The notes beneath the pieces were generated by a model. It ran no database searches, was not told the origin of the DNA, and saw only the letters and a list, made by a program, of their open reading frames with translations. From Deltaproteobacteria bacterium (GTDB lineage: Bacteria; Desulfobacterota; Desulfobacteria; Desulfobacterales; SpSt-501), in the NCBI GenBank assembly GCA_016219005.1, contig JACRCN010000068.1, positions 32,246 through 96,245 on the forward strand: a DNA stretch of 64,000 bases, in the 5' to 3' direction. The position numbers were made by a program, and so were the translations under genes. Below are positions 51,777-60,030 of this stretch, in pieces (position 1 is the first letter of the stretch; each line of letters opens with the position of its first letter).

Positions 51777-52583
51777 CTAAGCGTTTCGGCTCTCGGGCGC
51801 CAGCGCCCCCATCAACCGCGGCAGGTCGCCGAAGCGGCCGATGAGGCCGAAGATCAGCGCGGCCAGCAGCACGAAGAAGATCGTCACTGCGGCCATGACC
51901 GGTGTGTAGCCGTAGCGCAGGGCGTTGAAGATCTTGATCGGCAGGGTTTCCACCGTGAAGCCGGAGACCATGTAGGCCACGATGTACTCGTTCAGGCTGA
52001 GCACGAAGCAGAAAGCGTAACCCGATACCATATAAGAGCGCACCATGGGAAAAACCACCGTGCGGAAAACCGCCTTGGAGTCGGCGCCCATGGTTTCGGC
52101 GGCCTCGATGAACTCGCGGTCGATGGACTCGAAGCCGAGCGAGATGGTAACGAGCGGCAGCGTCACGAAGAAGATGGCGTGGGAGACGATCGTCGCCACC
52201 ATCTGCCCGTAAAGGCCCACCGTGGCCCAGAACGTTAGAAATCCCAGGGCGGTGATGACCGGCGGCAGCATGAAGGGCGCGATGCCGAGCATGAAGAGGG
52301 CGCGGGCATAGAACACCCGGTAGCGCCAGAGAAAGTAGGCGAGCGGCAGAGCGATGGAGATGGCCGCGAGACTTGACAGGGTGGCGATGATCATGCTGTT
52401 CTCGATGGGGACGAGCCAGGCGCTCTCCGTGAAGAGTTCGACGTACCAGTTCAGGGAAAAGCCCTGGGGCGGGAAGTACAGGCTCTTTTTCTCGTTCAGC
52501 GATACCCCGCCGACTACCACGATGGGGCTCGCCAGGAAGATCAGGACGAGCGCGAGAAACAGCTGGCGAAGGGCTCTGTTCAT
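51777..52583 (-). CDS. potC: Spermidine/putrescine-type ABC transporter permease (PotC-like)
   Basis: 268 aa with six membrane helices and the EAA loop FIEAAETMGADSKAVFRTVV. N-terminal LASPIVVVGGVSLNEKKSL matches the PotC/YdcV group. Its ATG overlaps the stop of the other permease gene (ATGA), so translation is coupled. It forms the membrane channel with the PotB-like subunit. Confidence 0.85.
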   Translation of the reverse strand: MNRALRQLFLALVLIFLASPIVVVGGVSLNEKKSLYFPPQGFSLNWYVELFTESAWLVPIENSMIIATLSSLAAISIALPLAYFLWRYRVFYARALFMLGIAPFMLPPVITALGFLTFWATVGLYGQMVATIVSHAIFFVTLPLVTISLGFESIDREFIEAAETMGADSKAVFRTVVFPMVRSYMVSGYAFCFVLSLNEYIVAYMVSGFTVETLPIKIFNALRYGYTPVMAAVTIFFVLLAALIFGLIGRFGDLPRLMGALAPESRNA

Positions 52584-53440
52584 CGGGCGGCCGGCCCCCT
52601 GCTTTTTCCGATCAGCATGGTCAGTCCCACCAAGGCCAGGCTCACGACCATGAAGAATACCGCCATGGCCGACGCAAGCGGCAGGTTGGAGTGGTACACA
52701 GCCTCGTCGGTGATCAGCACCGAAAGCGTCCAGTGCTGGGGACGGCCCAGGATTTGCGGGATGAGATAGGTGCCTAGGGTGAAGGCGAACACCATGATGA
52801 GGGTGGCGACAATGGCGCTGCGCAGCGATCCCAGCACCACGGTGAAAAATGTCGTCACGGGGGATGCGCCCAGGGTCTGGGCGGCTTCCGGCAGGTGCGG
52901 GTCGAGCCGCGAGAGCGGCGGGTAGAGCACCAGCACGGTGTAAGGGAAGGCAATGTAGCACATGCCGGCCGTCAGGGCCCAGAACCCGGGCGACCAACTT
53001 ACCGGCTTTCCCATGAGCCCCAGCCAGACGAAGAGGTTTGAAATGCCCGCCGTCTGCGAGAGCAGCAGCGACCAGGCGAACGCCACGATGACCGCCGACA
53101 GCGAGAGCACCGAGACCAGGATGACCAGCCACACCACCTGGGCCTTCCGCCGCATGCGCGTAATGAAATAGGTGAACGGAAATCCGACGGCGACACAGAT
53201 AACGGCGCACAGGGCCGAGATGAAGATGGAGAACACCAGCACCCGGCCGAAGAGCTCGGTGAAGAGGTTGCCGTAGTTGTCGATGGAAAAATCGGTCGTG
53301 TAGAAACCTCCCGGCTCACGCTCGAAGAAACTCACCGCCAGCATGATTCCGAAGGGGATGACGAAGAAGACCACGAGGGTCACCGCCGGGTAAAGGATCG
53401 GCAGGAGCGCTCGCAGCCCTTTGGGTTTGTCTTCGATCAT
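52580..53440 (-). CDS. potB: Spermidine/putrescine-type ABC transporter permease (PotB-like)
   Basis: 286 aa, six membrane helices, EAA loop LPEAAQTLGASPVTTFFTVV. The N-terminal periplasmic loop before helix 2 (FEREPGGFYTTDFSIDNYGN) is a PotB/YdcU feature. The start overlaps the ATPase gene stop (ATGA). Together with the PotC-like protein it imports the ligand delivered by the binding protein at 54636. Confidence 0.87.
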   Translation of the reverse strand: MIEDKPKGLRALLPILYPAVTLVVFFVIPFGIMLAVSFFEREPGGFYTTDFSIDNYGNLFTELFGRVLVFSIFISALCAVICVAVGFPFTYFITRMRRKAQVVWLVILVSVLSLSAVIVAFAWSLLLSQTAGISNLFVWLGLMGKPVSWSPGFWALTAGMCYIAFPYTVLVLYPPLSRLDPHLPEAAQTLGASPVTTFFTVVLGSLRSAIVATLIMVFAFTLGTYLIPQILGRPQHWTLSVLITDEAVYHSNLPLASAMAVFFMVVSLALVGLTMLIGKSRGPAAR

Positions 53441-54495
53441 GCGGTCAGCACTACACAGGCGGCCGGCGGCAAAACGGCCGTGGCTACGTCGCCTTGCCGG
53501 ACTGCGGGGCGGCTTTTCGGGGTGGATTGGCTGATGATTTGAAACCCGTTGCAGTCGAGATAGATCTCGACACTCGAGCCGACGTCGCGCACGAAGGTGA
53601 CCCTGCCCGGCAGGTGGTTCGCGCCCTCCGGGGCGCCGGCGACCACAGAGATGTCCTCGGGCCGCACGGAGATGGTGATCGCGCTGCCTTCCTTCACGTT
53701 CTCCGGCATAGCCTCGATCCCGAGCGTTTTGCCGGATATCGTCACCTGCCGGCTGCCGCTGCAGATGCCCTTGAGCAGGTTGCTCGTCCCGATGAAGTTC
53801 GCGACAAAGGTGTCGGCCGGGTTGCGATAGATCTCGAGGGGGGTGCCCATCTGGTGCACCTGGTTGTCGGTCCCCATGACCACGATCAGGTCGGACATGG
53901 TCATGGCCTCGCGCTGGTCGTGGGTGACTAGGATGGTCGTGACCCCCAGTCGCTGCTGGAGCATGCGCATCTCGAGCTGCATGTCCTCCCGCAGTTTGGC
54001 GTCTAGGGCGGACAGCGGCTCGTCCAGCAGAAATAGCCGGGGCTCGATGGCGAGCGCGCGGGCGATGGCCACGCGCTGGCGCTGGCCCCCTGAGAGCTGC
54101 GAGATGTGGCGGCCGGCGTAGCCGGGCAGGCGCACAAGCTCCAGTAGCGCATCGACCCGGCGCTGGCGGACAGAGGCGTCCGCCTTGCGGATCCGCAGGC
54201 TGTAGGCAATGTTGTCGCCGACCGACAGATGCGGGAAAAGCGCGAGCGATTGGAAGACCATGCCGAAGTTGCGCTGGTGGGCGGGCTGGTCGGTGATGTC
54301 GGCTTCCTCCAGCAGGACCCGCCCGCGGGTGGGCCGTTCGAGGCCGGCGATGAGGCGCAGGAGGGTTGTCTTGCCGCACCCCGACGGGCCCAGAAAGCAG
54401 ACAAACCGGCCGTGCGGAATGCGCAAGTCCACATTTTGGACGGCCACCACGGAGCCGAAATGCTTGTGAATGTCCTCGAGAAATAATCCGGCCAT
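53437..54495 (-). CDS. potA: Spermidine/putrescine-type ABC transporter ATP-binding protein (PotA-like)
   Basis: 352 aa. Walker A GPSGCGKTTLL, signature [16 protein letters not shown], Walker B LFLLDEPLSALD and a C-terminal TOBE domain (~270-350) give the full PotA/CUT1-like layout. The ATG at 54495 directly follows the T-run of a hairpin (54506-54534), so expression may be reduced relative to the binding protein gene upstream. No strong ribosome-binding site is seen. Confidence 0.9.
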   Translation of the reverse strand: MAGLFLEDIHKHFGSVVAVQNVDLRIPHGRFVCFLGPSGCGKTTLLRLIAGLERPTRGRVLLEEADITDQPAHQRNFGMVFQSLALFPHLSVGDNIAYSLRIRKADASVRQRRVDALLELVRLPGYAGRHISQLSGGQRQRVAIARALAIEPRLFLLDEPLSALDAKLREDMQLEMRMLQQRLGVTTILVTHDQREAMTMSDLIVVMGTDNQVHQMGTPLEIYRNPADTFVANFIGTSNLLKGICSGSRQVTISGKTLGIEAMPENVKEGSAITISVRPEDISVVAGAPEGANHLPGRVTFVRDVGSSVEIYLDCNGFQIISQSTPKSRPAVRQGDVATAVLPPAACVVLTA

Positions 54496-54505
54496 AAAAA
54501 CCAAC

Positions 54506-54534
54506 AGCCATCCCGCGACGGGCGCGGGATGGCT
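54506..54534 (-). terminator. Intrinsic terminator/attenuator between binding-protein and ATPase genes
   Basis: A perfect 12-bp stem (AGCCATCCCGCG / CGCGGGATGGCT) with a 5-nt loop is followed on the minus strand by GTTGG and then TTTTT just before the potA start. Reading from potD to potA, it should end most transcripts after the binding-protein gene. Confidence 0.7.
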
Positions 54535-54635
54535 TCAGGGTTCGAGGATTGGACGGCTTACGAGCCCAAGTGAAACAAGGGGCGGTCTCTTCCTGCGGAC
54601 CCTCGATCCCTTGGACCCTGGAACTCTCCCGTGCG

Positions 54636-55706
54636 TTACTTCGTGATCATTTCCGTCCACTTCTGGTTGATCCAGTCGCTGAGCGGGCCGGTGTATATGT
54701 CGTAGCGCGGAATGATCGGCTTGATGTCGCTCGACACCGCGGCAAAATCCTCGGCCGTCAGGCCAGTGAGCTCTTTTTTCACGGTCGGGGAGGTGCCCAC
54801 CTTGAGCGAGAGCTTCTTCTGGATGTCCGGGCGGCACATGTAGTTGATGAAGACGTAGGCCTCTTCCATCTTCTTGGAGGACTTGGGAACCGCCCACGAG
54901 CCGGAGTCGAGTACGCCGCCCTCTTTCGGGAAGGTCGAGCGCACGGGGTGATCCTTGCTCGCCAGGGTGGCGACATCATGGTAGTACTGGCCCATGGGTA
55001 TCTCGCCCGACTTCAGGGCTTGCTCGAATTGGGCCTCGTCGCGGTACCACAGTTTCACGTTGGGTTTGACGGCGGCGAGCTTGTCGAGAACCTTCTGGAT
55101 GCCTTCCTTGGTGTCCAGCACCTTGGTGCCGCCGAAATAGGTGGTAGCGGTCACTTCCAGCAGGAAGGAATTGGACACCAGGGCCAGCAGGCCCAGCTTG
55201 TCCTTCTTGTCTGCGTTCCACATGTCGCCCCATGACTTGGGGGCTTCGGGAAAGACCTTGGTGTTGGAGACGAGCGTGATGTACCATGACACCGCGCCGA
55301 TCCCGTCCACCTTGCCGTCCGGGTATTTGTGGACGAAGACCGGCAGCAGGTTCTTGTGGTTGGGGATCTTGGCAAGATCAAGCGGCGCCCACAGCTTGGT
55401 CTTCTGGCCTCTCAGCATGGGTACCTGAGCGATCATGTTGACGTCGGCCGGGGCAACCCCTGCCTTGGCGGCCTGCTCCAACTGGACCAGCCAGGCTTCG
55501 CCGGTGGGCTCGGCCACGGACTCGACTTTGATGCCGGTCTCCTTGGTGAAATCGGGGAAGATGTGCTTGTCGAAGGAATCCTTGAAATAGCCGCCGTAGA
55601 CGCCGACCTTGAGGGTTTTCTCGGCAGCCAGGCCCGGCTGCACGACAAAGGCGACGGCCGCGCAAAAGATCAGGATAGACCACAACAGACGGGGTTTTGT
55701 GCTCAT
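54636..55706 (-). CDS. potD: Extracellular solute-binding protein of the Pot-type ABC transporter (PotD-like)
   Basis: 356 aa with a signal peptide (hydrophobic residues ~8-26, cleavage near GLAAEK) and an SBP_bac_8/PotD-type fold (LKVGVYGGYFKDSFDKHIFP; KPNVKLWYRD). ATG at 55706 is preceded by GAGGAGG at correct distance; the ATG at 55712 is too close. The ligand may be a polyamine or another small cation or acid; conserved polyamine-site aromatic residues could not be checked. It is the first gene of the operon potD-potA-potB-potC. Confidence 0.87.
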   Translation of the reverse strand: MSTKPRLLWSILIFCAAVAFVVQPGLAAEKTLKVGVYGGYFKDSFDKHIFPDFTKETGIKVESVAEPTGEAWLVQLEQAAKAGVAPADVNMIAQVPMLRGQKTKLWAPLDLAKIPNHKNLLPVFVHKYPDGKVDGIGAVSWYITLVSNTKVFPEAPKSWGDMWNADKKDKLGLLALVSNSFLLEVTATTYFGGTKVLDTKEGIQKVLDKLAAVKPNVKLWYRDEAQFEQALKSGEIPMGQYYHDVATLASKDHPVRSTFPKEGGVLDSGSWAVPKSSKKMEEAYVFINYMCRPDIQKKLSLKVGTSPTVKKELTGLTAEDFAAVSSDIKPIIPRYDIYTGPLSDWINQKWTEMITK

Positions 55707-55758
55707 GGACATCCTCCTCGATAACGGTTGATAAGGGGATAAGGCCTATAATGCGGAG

Positions 55759-55787
55759 AATATTGCAGAAAGGCCGGAGTGAGTCAA
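55759..55787 (-). promoter_or_regulatory. Putative promoter of the Pot-type operon
   Basis: Minus-strand TTGACT (55787-55782), 17-bp spacer, AATATT (55764-55759). The -10 is weak, but position (about 50 nt before the start codon) and lack of alternatives support it. Confidence 0.4.
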
Positions 55788-55811
55788 GCGCGACACGACA
55801 GGCTCATCCGC

Positions 55812-57311
55812 TTAATCCGTTCCCATGAACATTTTGTCCAGGGAAAATGGGTCATCGAAGTGGCGTTCGCCTACGAAGGCCACGGCATGGCGTCCCCACT
55901 GGCGCATGGCGCCGGGGGAGACAACACCCGTGGGCCAGAGGATGAAGCGCTCCAGCCTTTCGCTTCCCGGTGCGAGGCTGTCCGGGCTGAACATGCTCCT
56001 GCGGCCGCCTTTGGCATCATGAAGGCTGCGAAGCTCGCCGTAGTCCACAAGAGAGTAGACCTCCGCTGCGACCTGCGACCGGCGGGCTGAGGGGTAGAGA
56101 TGCTGAACATAGTGCGTCCGGCTCTCCATGGCGACGGTCATGAACTGCTTTAAAGGGGTCAGTTCGGGCGCCTTGAGAATTAGTGGCGGTTCCGCATAGT
56201 CGATCTTTTCATGAACCTTGAGCCGCGGCGTGGGGTAAGCCTCATAATAGCATCCGCAATTGTGAATCGTTTCGTAAAGCAGCGGTTCTCCATTTTTGTC
56301 CAAAGTCACGCGATAGTTCAGCCCATCCAGGGATCCCCCGTAGATGTCCAGCGCATTTTCCTTAGGCCGGGACGGGAACCAGATGATGTAGTTGAGCTGG
56401 GTGAGTATCTCTTTCCCGAAACGCGTGAAGGAAAGCAGCGTGTAGGTCAACGGCTGCCGGGTGTCGATGTCGAGCTCGTCCTCGGAGGTCCAGACCGGCG
56501 CTCCGATTCGGTCGTATTCTGCTTCTGTCCGGACTTCCCAGGCCGGAGCGTACAGCTGGAAAAGAGCCTGGCGGGCATCGGGAGAGTAGTCGGGTATTCC
56601 CAGAGCATCGCGTCGGGCTTGTGTGACGATCGAGCGTGCGGCCGGCAGCTCATTGCTTTTCTCCGGAACGTAACGGATGGTTTGCCAACCGCCCGGGGGC
56701 TCGGTGGAAAAGGTTTTGCGTGCCTCCGCTTGCCAGTTTGACACCCCATGAGAAACGAACAAACTGATCAACGGGTAGAGGCCCAGGACCCGCGGCAGCG
56801 ACATATACTCATCGGGCGCCGTTGCCTTTTTCCGTAACGATTCCTGGGGTTGGTTATCCTTGAAATCCGCCGCCTTTAACAGGTTGCCGCAGCTGGCGAG
56901 TTTGCCGTAGAGTCCGTTCTTGTCGTTCGCCGAACCGGGGATGGATCCGGTGGCTTGGGGCAAATTGGCAATTTCATATTTGCGGGCATCGTGATCCAGC
57001 GCTTGCATCTGGTCTACCCACGCGGCGAAGGCGGCCTGGTTCCCTACCTCCTTGCGAAACGATGCCAAAAACCGGTTTACCCTTAGATAGGGATACCCTT
57101 CCACCCTGAATGCTCCAGGGTCGAGCACTTGGGCTTGCGCAGCCCGGTGGTCCAGGTCCGCAAAAAAGTCCGCACAGCTTCCCAGTGCATCGCTGGCGCC
57201 AACGCGGGCGGACCGGGTAGGCACAGGTATTATCGCGCAGCCGGCCGGAAGAAGGGCCAGAAGCACGAGCACGCATATGCGTTGAAGAACCGAGCATCGG
57301 GGCCTGGACAT
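55812..57311 (-). CDS. Uncharacterised lipoprotein
   Basis: 499 aa. The signal peptide VLVLLALLPAGC ends in a lipobox with Cys25, so the mature protein is probably anchored by lipid to a membrane. The rest is soluble, with several Trp/Tyr-rich segments (WFPSRPKENALDIYGGSLDG; ETIHNCGCYYEAYP) and no repeat or known catalytic motif that I can recognise. ATG at 57311 follows AGGAG. It is a single gene with its own promoter and operator-like palindrome, convergent with none of its neighbours' functions; relatives may exist in other Desulfobacterota. Confidence 0.75.
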   Translation of the reverse strand: MSRPRCSVLQRICVLVLLALLPAGCAIIPVPTRSARVGASDALGSCADFFADLDHRAAQAQVLDPGAFRVEGYPYLRVNRFLASFRKEVGNQAAFAAWVDQMQALDHDARKYEIANLPQATGSIPGSANDKNGLYGKLASCGNLLKAADFKDNQPQESLRKKATAPDEYMSLPRVLGLYPLISLFVSHGVSNWQAEARKTFSTEPPGGWQTIRYVPEKSNELPAARSIVTQARRDALGIPDYSPDARQALFQLYAPAWEVRTEAEYDRIGAPVWTSEDELDIDTRQPLTYTLLSFTRFGKEILTQLNYIIWFPSRPKENALDIYGGSLDGLNYRVTLDKNGEPLLYETIHNCGCYYEAYPTPRLKVHEKIDYAEPPLILKAPELTPLKQFMTVAMESRTHYVQHLYPSARRSQVAAEVYSLVDYGELRSLHDAKGGRRSMFSPDSLAPGSERLERFILWPTGVVSPGAMRQWGRHAVAFVGERHFDDPFSLDKMFMGTD

Positions 57312-57342
57312 ACCCTCGCTCCTATTTCTTGGAGGTTTCATA

Positions 57343-57391
57343 AGGATAGTTACTCTAACTTATCCTACTCTCAGATCGTAGTGTTTGACAA
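57343..57391 (-). promoter_or_regulatory. Lipoprotein gene promoter with operator-like inverted repeat
   Basis: Minus-strand TTGTCA (57391-57386), 18 bp, TAGGAT (57367-57362). An inverted repeat AGGAT-AGTTA / TAACT-ATCCT (57343-57366, one bulged base) overlaps the -10 and expected start site, as an operator for a dimeric repressor would. No regulator gene is adjacent. Confidence 0.45.
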
Positions 57392-57463
57392 AACATCCAT
57401 CCTCCCGCCCCACGGAGATATTCAGCCCGGAGCGCGGTATCCCAGTCGTCAAAATAGGCTATC

Positions 57464-58855
57464 TTAGGCGAATACCCAGCGCAGGGCATTGTAGAGTACG
57501 CCAAGGGCGGCACAGCAGCCGATGGTCGTCATCATTCCCAGCTTCAAGCGGAATAGCGCGAGCACGGCAAATAGTGCGATCAGCAGCGTCGGGACGTTGA
57601 TCGTATTCCAAACGGGGACCAGCAGGTGGGCCCCGAGTGCATGCACGTCCCCGATCGATCCAAAGATCGTGTGCAGGGCAAACCACACTGCGAGATTCAG
57701 AACGACCCCCAGCACCGCGGCGGTAATCCCGGACATGGCTGAATTGAGGGATTTGTTGCCCCGCAGCGCTTCCACGTACGGCGCTCCCAAAAAGATCCAA
57801 AAGAAGCAGGGGACAAAGGTCACCCACACGGTGACAACAGCCCCAAAGACACCGGCGAGCATGGGATCGAGTCCTCCCGGGCTGCGATACGATCCGAGAA
57901 AACCGACGAACTGCAATACAAGGATGAGCGGGCCGGGTGTGGTCTCGGCAAGTCCAAGCCCGTCCAGCATCTCGCCCGGTTTCAGCCATCCGTAGGTTTC
58001 AACCGCTTGCTGGGCGACATAGGCCAGGACGGCATAAGCCCCGCCGAACGTCACCACGGCCATTTTGCTGAAGAAGGCCGCTTGCTGGACAAAAATGTTC
58101 TGTGGCCCGAAATAGAGGAGTATCAGGAGGATCGGCCCGAACCACAGCGCCGACCATGTGAGCAGGACCCTGAAAAAGCGTGCCAGCGTGGGCTTGATGT
58201 GGTCTGCCTGATCTCCTTCCAAAAGGGCATCCACGGCCGGTCCATTGCATGCGTTCTCATCGGCTGTCTTGGGTTTAGCTGCGGCAAACGCATCAGGCCA
58301 GAAGCGCCCTCCGATGTAGCCGATGATCGCGGCGGACAAAATGATGACGGGGAAGGGCACATCATAAAAAAAGATAGCCACGAAGGCCAGACCGGCGATG
58401 GCTACCATCTGCCGGGTCTTGAGGGCCTTTTTCCCGATGCGCATCACGGCTTCGATTACGATGGCCAGCACTGCCGGTTTGAGACCGAAGAACAAGGATT
58501 GCACGATCGTAAGGTCCTGATACCCAGTGTACAAGATACTTAAGACGAGCATGCAGATGAAGCCGGGGATCACGAACAGCGTCCCGGCCACGACTCCGCC
58601 CCAGGTCTTGTGCAGCAGCCATCCGATGTAAGTCGCCAGCTGCTGCGCTTCGGGCCCCGGCAGCAGCATGCAGTAGTTCAGGGCATGCAGAAAGCGGCCT
58701 TCGCTGATCCAGCGCTTTTCCTCAACCAGGTAGCGGTGCATGACCGCAATCTGGCCGGTGGGACCACCGAAGCTGTTGAGCGCCACCTTGACCCAAAGCC
58801 TAAACGCCTCTTTGAAGGAAACTTTTTGGACCGGAACGCCGTCGCATGTGTTCAT
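57464..58855 (-). CDS. chrA: Chromate transporter (ChrA, two CHR domains)
   Basis: 463 aa, about ten membrane helices in two homologous CHR halves. The N-terminal half has FGGPTGQIAVMHRYLVEEKRW and the LLPGPEAQQLATYIGW motif; the second half has TFGGAYAVLAYV and GLAETTPGPLILVLQFVGF. It exports chromate or another oxyanion, driven by the proton gradient. AGGAG precedes the ATG. No chrB-type regulator is nearby. Confidence 0.92.
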   Translation of the reverse strand: MNTCDGVPVQKVSFKEAFRLWVKVALNSFGGPTGQIAVMHRYLVEEKRWISEGRFLHALNYCMLLPGPEAQQLATYIGWLLHKTWGGVVAGTLFVIPGFICMLVLSILYTGYQDLTIVQSLFFGLKPAVLAIVIEAVMRIGKKALKTRQMVAIAGLAFVAIFFYDVPFPVIILSAAIIGYIGGRFWPDAFAAAKPKTADENACNGPAVDALLEGDQADHIKPTLARFFRVLLTWSALWFGPILLILLYFGPQNIFVQQAAFFSKMAVVTFGGAYAVLAYVAQQAVETYGWLKPGEMLDGLGLAETTPGPLILVLQFVGFLGSYRSPGGLDPMLAGVFGAVVTVWVTFVPCFFWIFLGAPYVEALRGNKSLNSAMSGITAAVLGVVLNLAVWFALHTIFGSIGDVHALGAHLLVPVWNTINVPTLLIALFAVLALFRLKLGMMTTIGCCAALGVLYNALRWVFA

Positions 58856-58902
58856 TCAATTCTCCTGATGGTTTCACCAATCATAAATGGCAGTGACCCT
58901 GG

Positions 58903-59925
58903 TTAATGTGAATGCGCGGGCAGGTCGTCATGTTTGTGCTGGGCAATGCGGTGATATGCCTCGCCTGACGCACCCACAGGGTCAACATGGACGGTAGCAT
59001 TGGAAAGATACCGCAACTGATGCAAAAGACGGTGTTGCACTTCCTTCGCTATTTCATGTCCTTTTTCGACTGAAAGGTCAGGCCTTACGGCAATGTTCAG
59101 CTCGGCATGGAGTCGGTGCCCCAGCCATCTTACCCGCACTTCAGAAATGTCGCTTACCCCCGCAGTATGGTTTACAGCGTGTCTGATTTCATCGATGACC
59201 TCCGGGTCTACCCCGTCAAGCATGCGGGTAAAGATGGATTTGCCAGAATCCCATACGATTCGGAGAATCAACACAGTAATGAGAAGACCGACGATCGGGT
59301 CCGCCAGCGGATAGCCCAGCCAGACCCCGACAGCACCAAAGAGCACGGCCAGACTGGTGAGGCCGTCTACCCGGGCATGATGACCATCCGCGATGAGAGC
59401 GGCGCTGCCGATCTCCTTACCGACCTTGATACGAAATTGGGCTACCACCTCATTGCCAATGAACCCGACCACCGATGCAACGATTACAGCCCATAGATAT
59501 TTCACAGTCTGCGGGTGGAAGAAGCGATCAATGGACTCGTAGCCCGCAACAACGGCGCTTAGCAGAATAGTCAATACGATTGCTACGCCTGCCAGGTCTT
59601 CTACACGACCGTAGCCATAGGTAAAGCGTCGATTGGGTTTCCGGCGTGCAAGCCTGAAAGCAATCCACAGCGGAATGGCAGTGGCGGCATCGCCAATGTT
59701 GTGAATTGTGTCGGCAAGAAGAGCCACACTTCCGGTAAGGATAACGATAACGATTTGGAAAGCGGCAGTAGCGAATAGCCCAATGAAAAACCACTTGATG
59801 GCCCAGATTCCACGCTCAGTGGTAAGAATGGATGGGTCGACAGCACCGTGCGTATGGACATGAGCGGGCTGTCCATGGTTATGGCCATGAGGTTGGTGTT
59901 GATGGGCATTTTGATGATCAGGCAC
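58903..59925 (-). CDS. Cation diffusion facilitator family metal exporter
   Basis: 340 aa. A His-rich N-terminus (HQHQPHGHNHG) is followed by six membrane helices; the HxxxD zinc-site pair is in ADTIHNIGDA and ADGHHARVDGL, and the C-terminal ~90 residues form the cytoplasmic dimer domain (VRWLGHRLHAELNIAV). Exports zinc, cobalt, iron or a related metal. GTG at 59925 is chosen as start because AAGGAGG is well placed; the ATG at 59952 lies before it. Confidence 0.88.
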   Translation of the reverse strand: MPDHQNAHQHQPHGHNHGQPAHVHTHGAVDPSILTTERGIWAIKWFFIGLFATAAFQIVIVILTGSVALLADTIHNIGDAATAIPLWIAFRLARRKPNRRFTYGYGRVEDLAGVAIVLTILLSAVVAGYESIDRFFHPQTVKYLWAVIVASVVGFIGNEVVAQFRIKVGKEIGSAALIADGHHARVDGLTSLAVLFGAVGVWLGYPLADPIVGLLITVLILRIVWDSGKSIFTRMLDGVDPEVIDEIRHAVNHTAGVSDISEVRVRWLGHRLHAELNIAVRPDLSVEKGHEIAKEVQHRLLHQLRYLSNATVHVDPVGASGEAYHRIAQHKHDDLPAHSH

Positions 59926-60030
59926 CTTCAGAGACCTCCTTGATAACCACACATTAAATGCTCAGCTATCAATGAAATTTTCGAAATAAGCCGATCATGG
60001 GGTGATTTTGTTGCCTACGTTAACCGGTAT

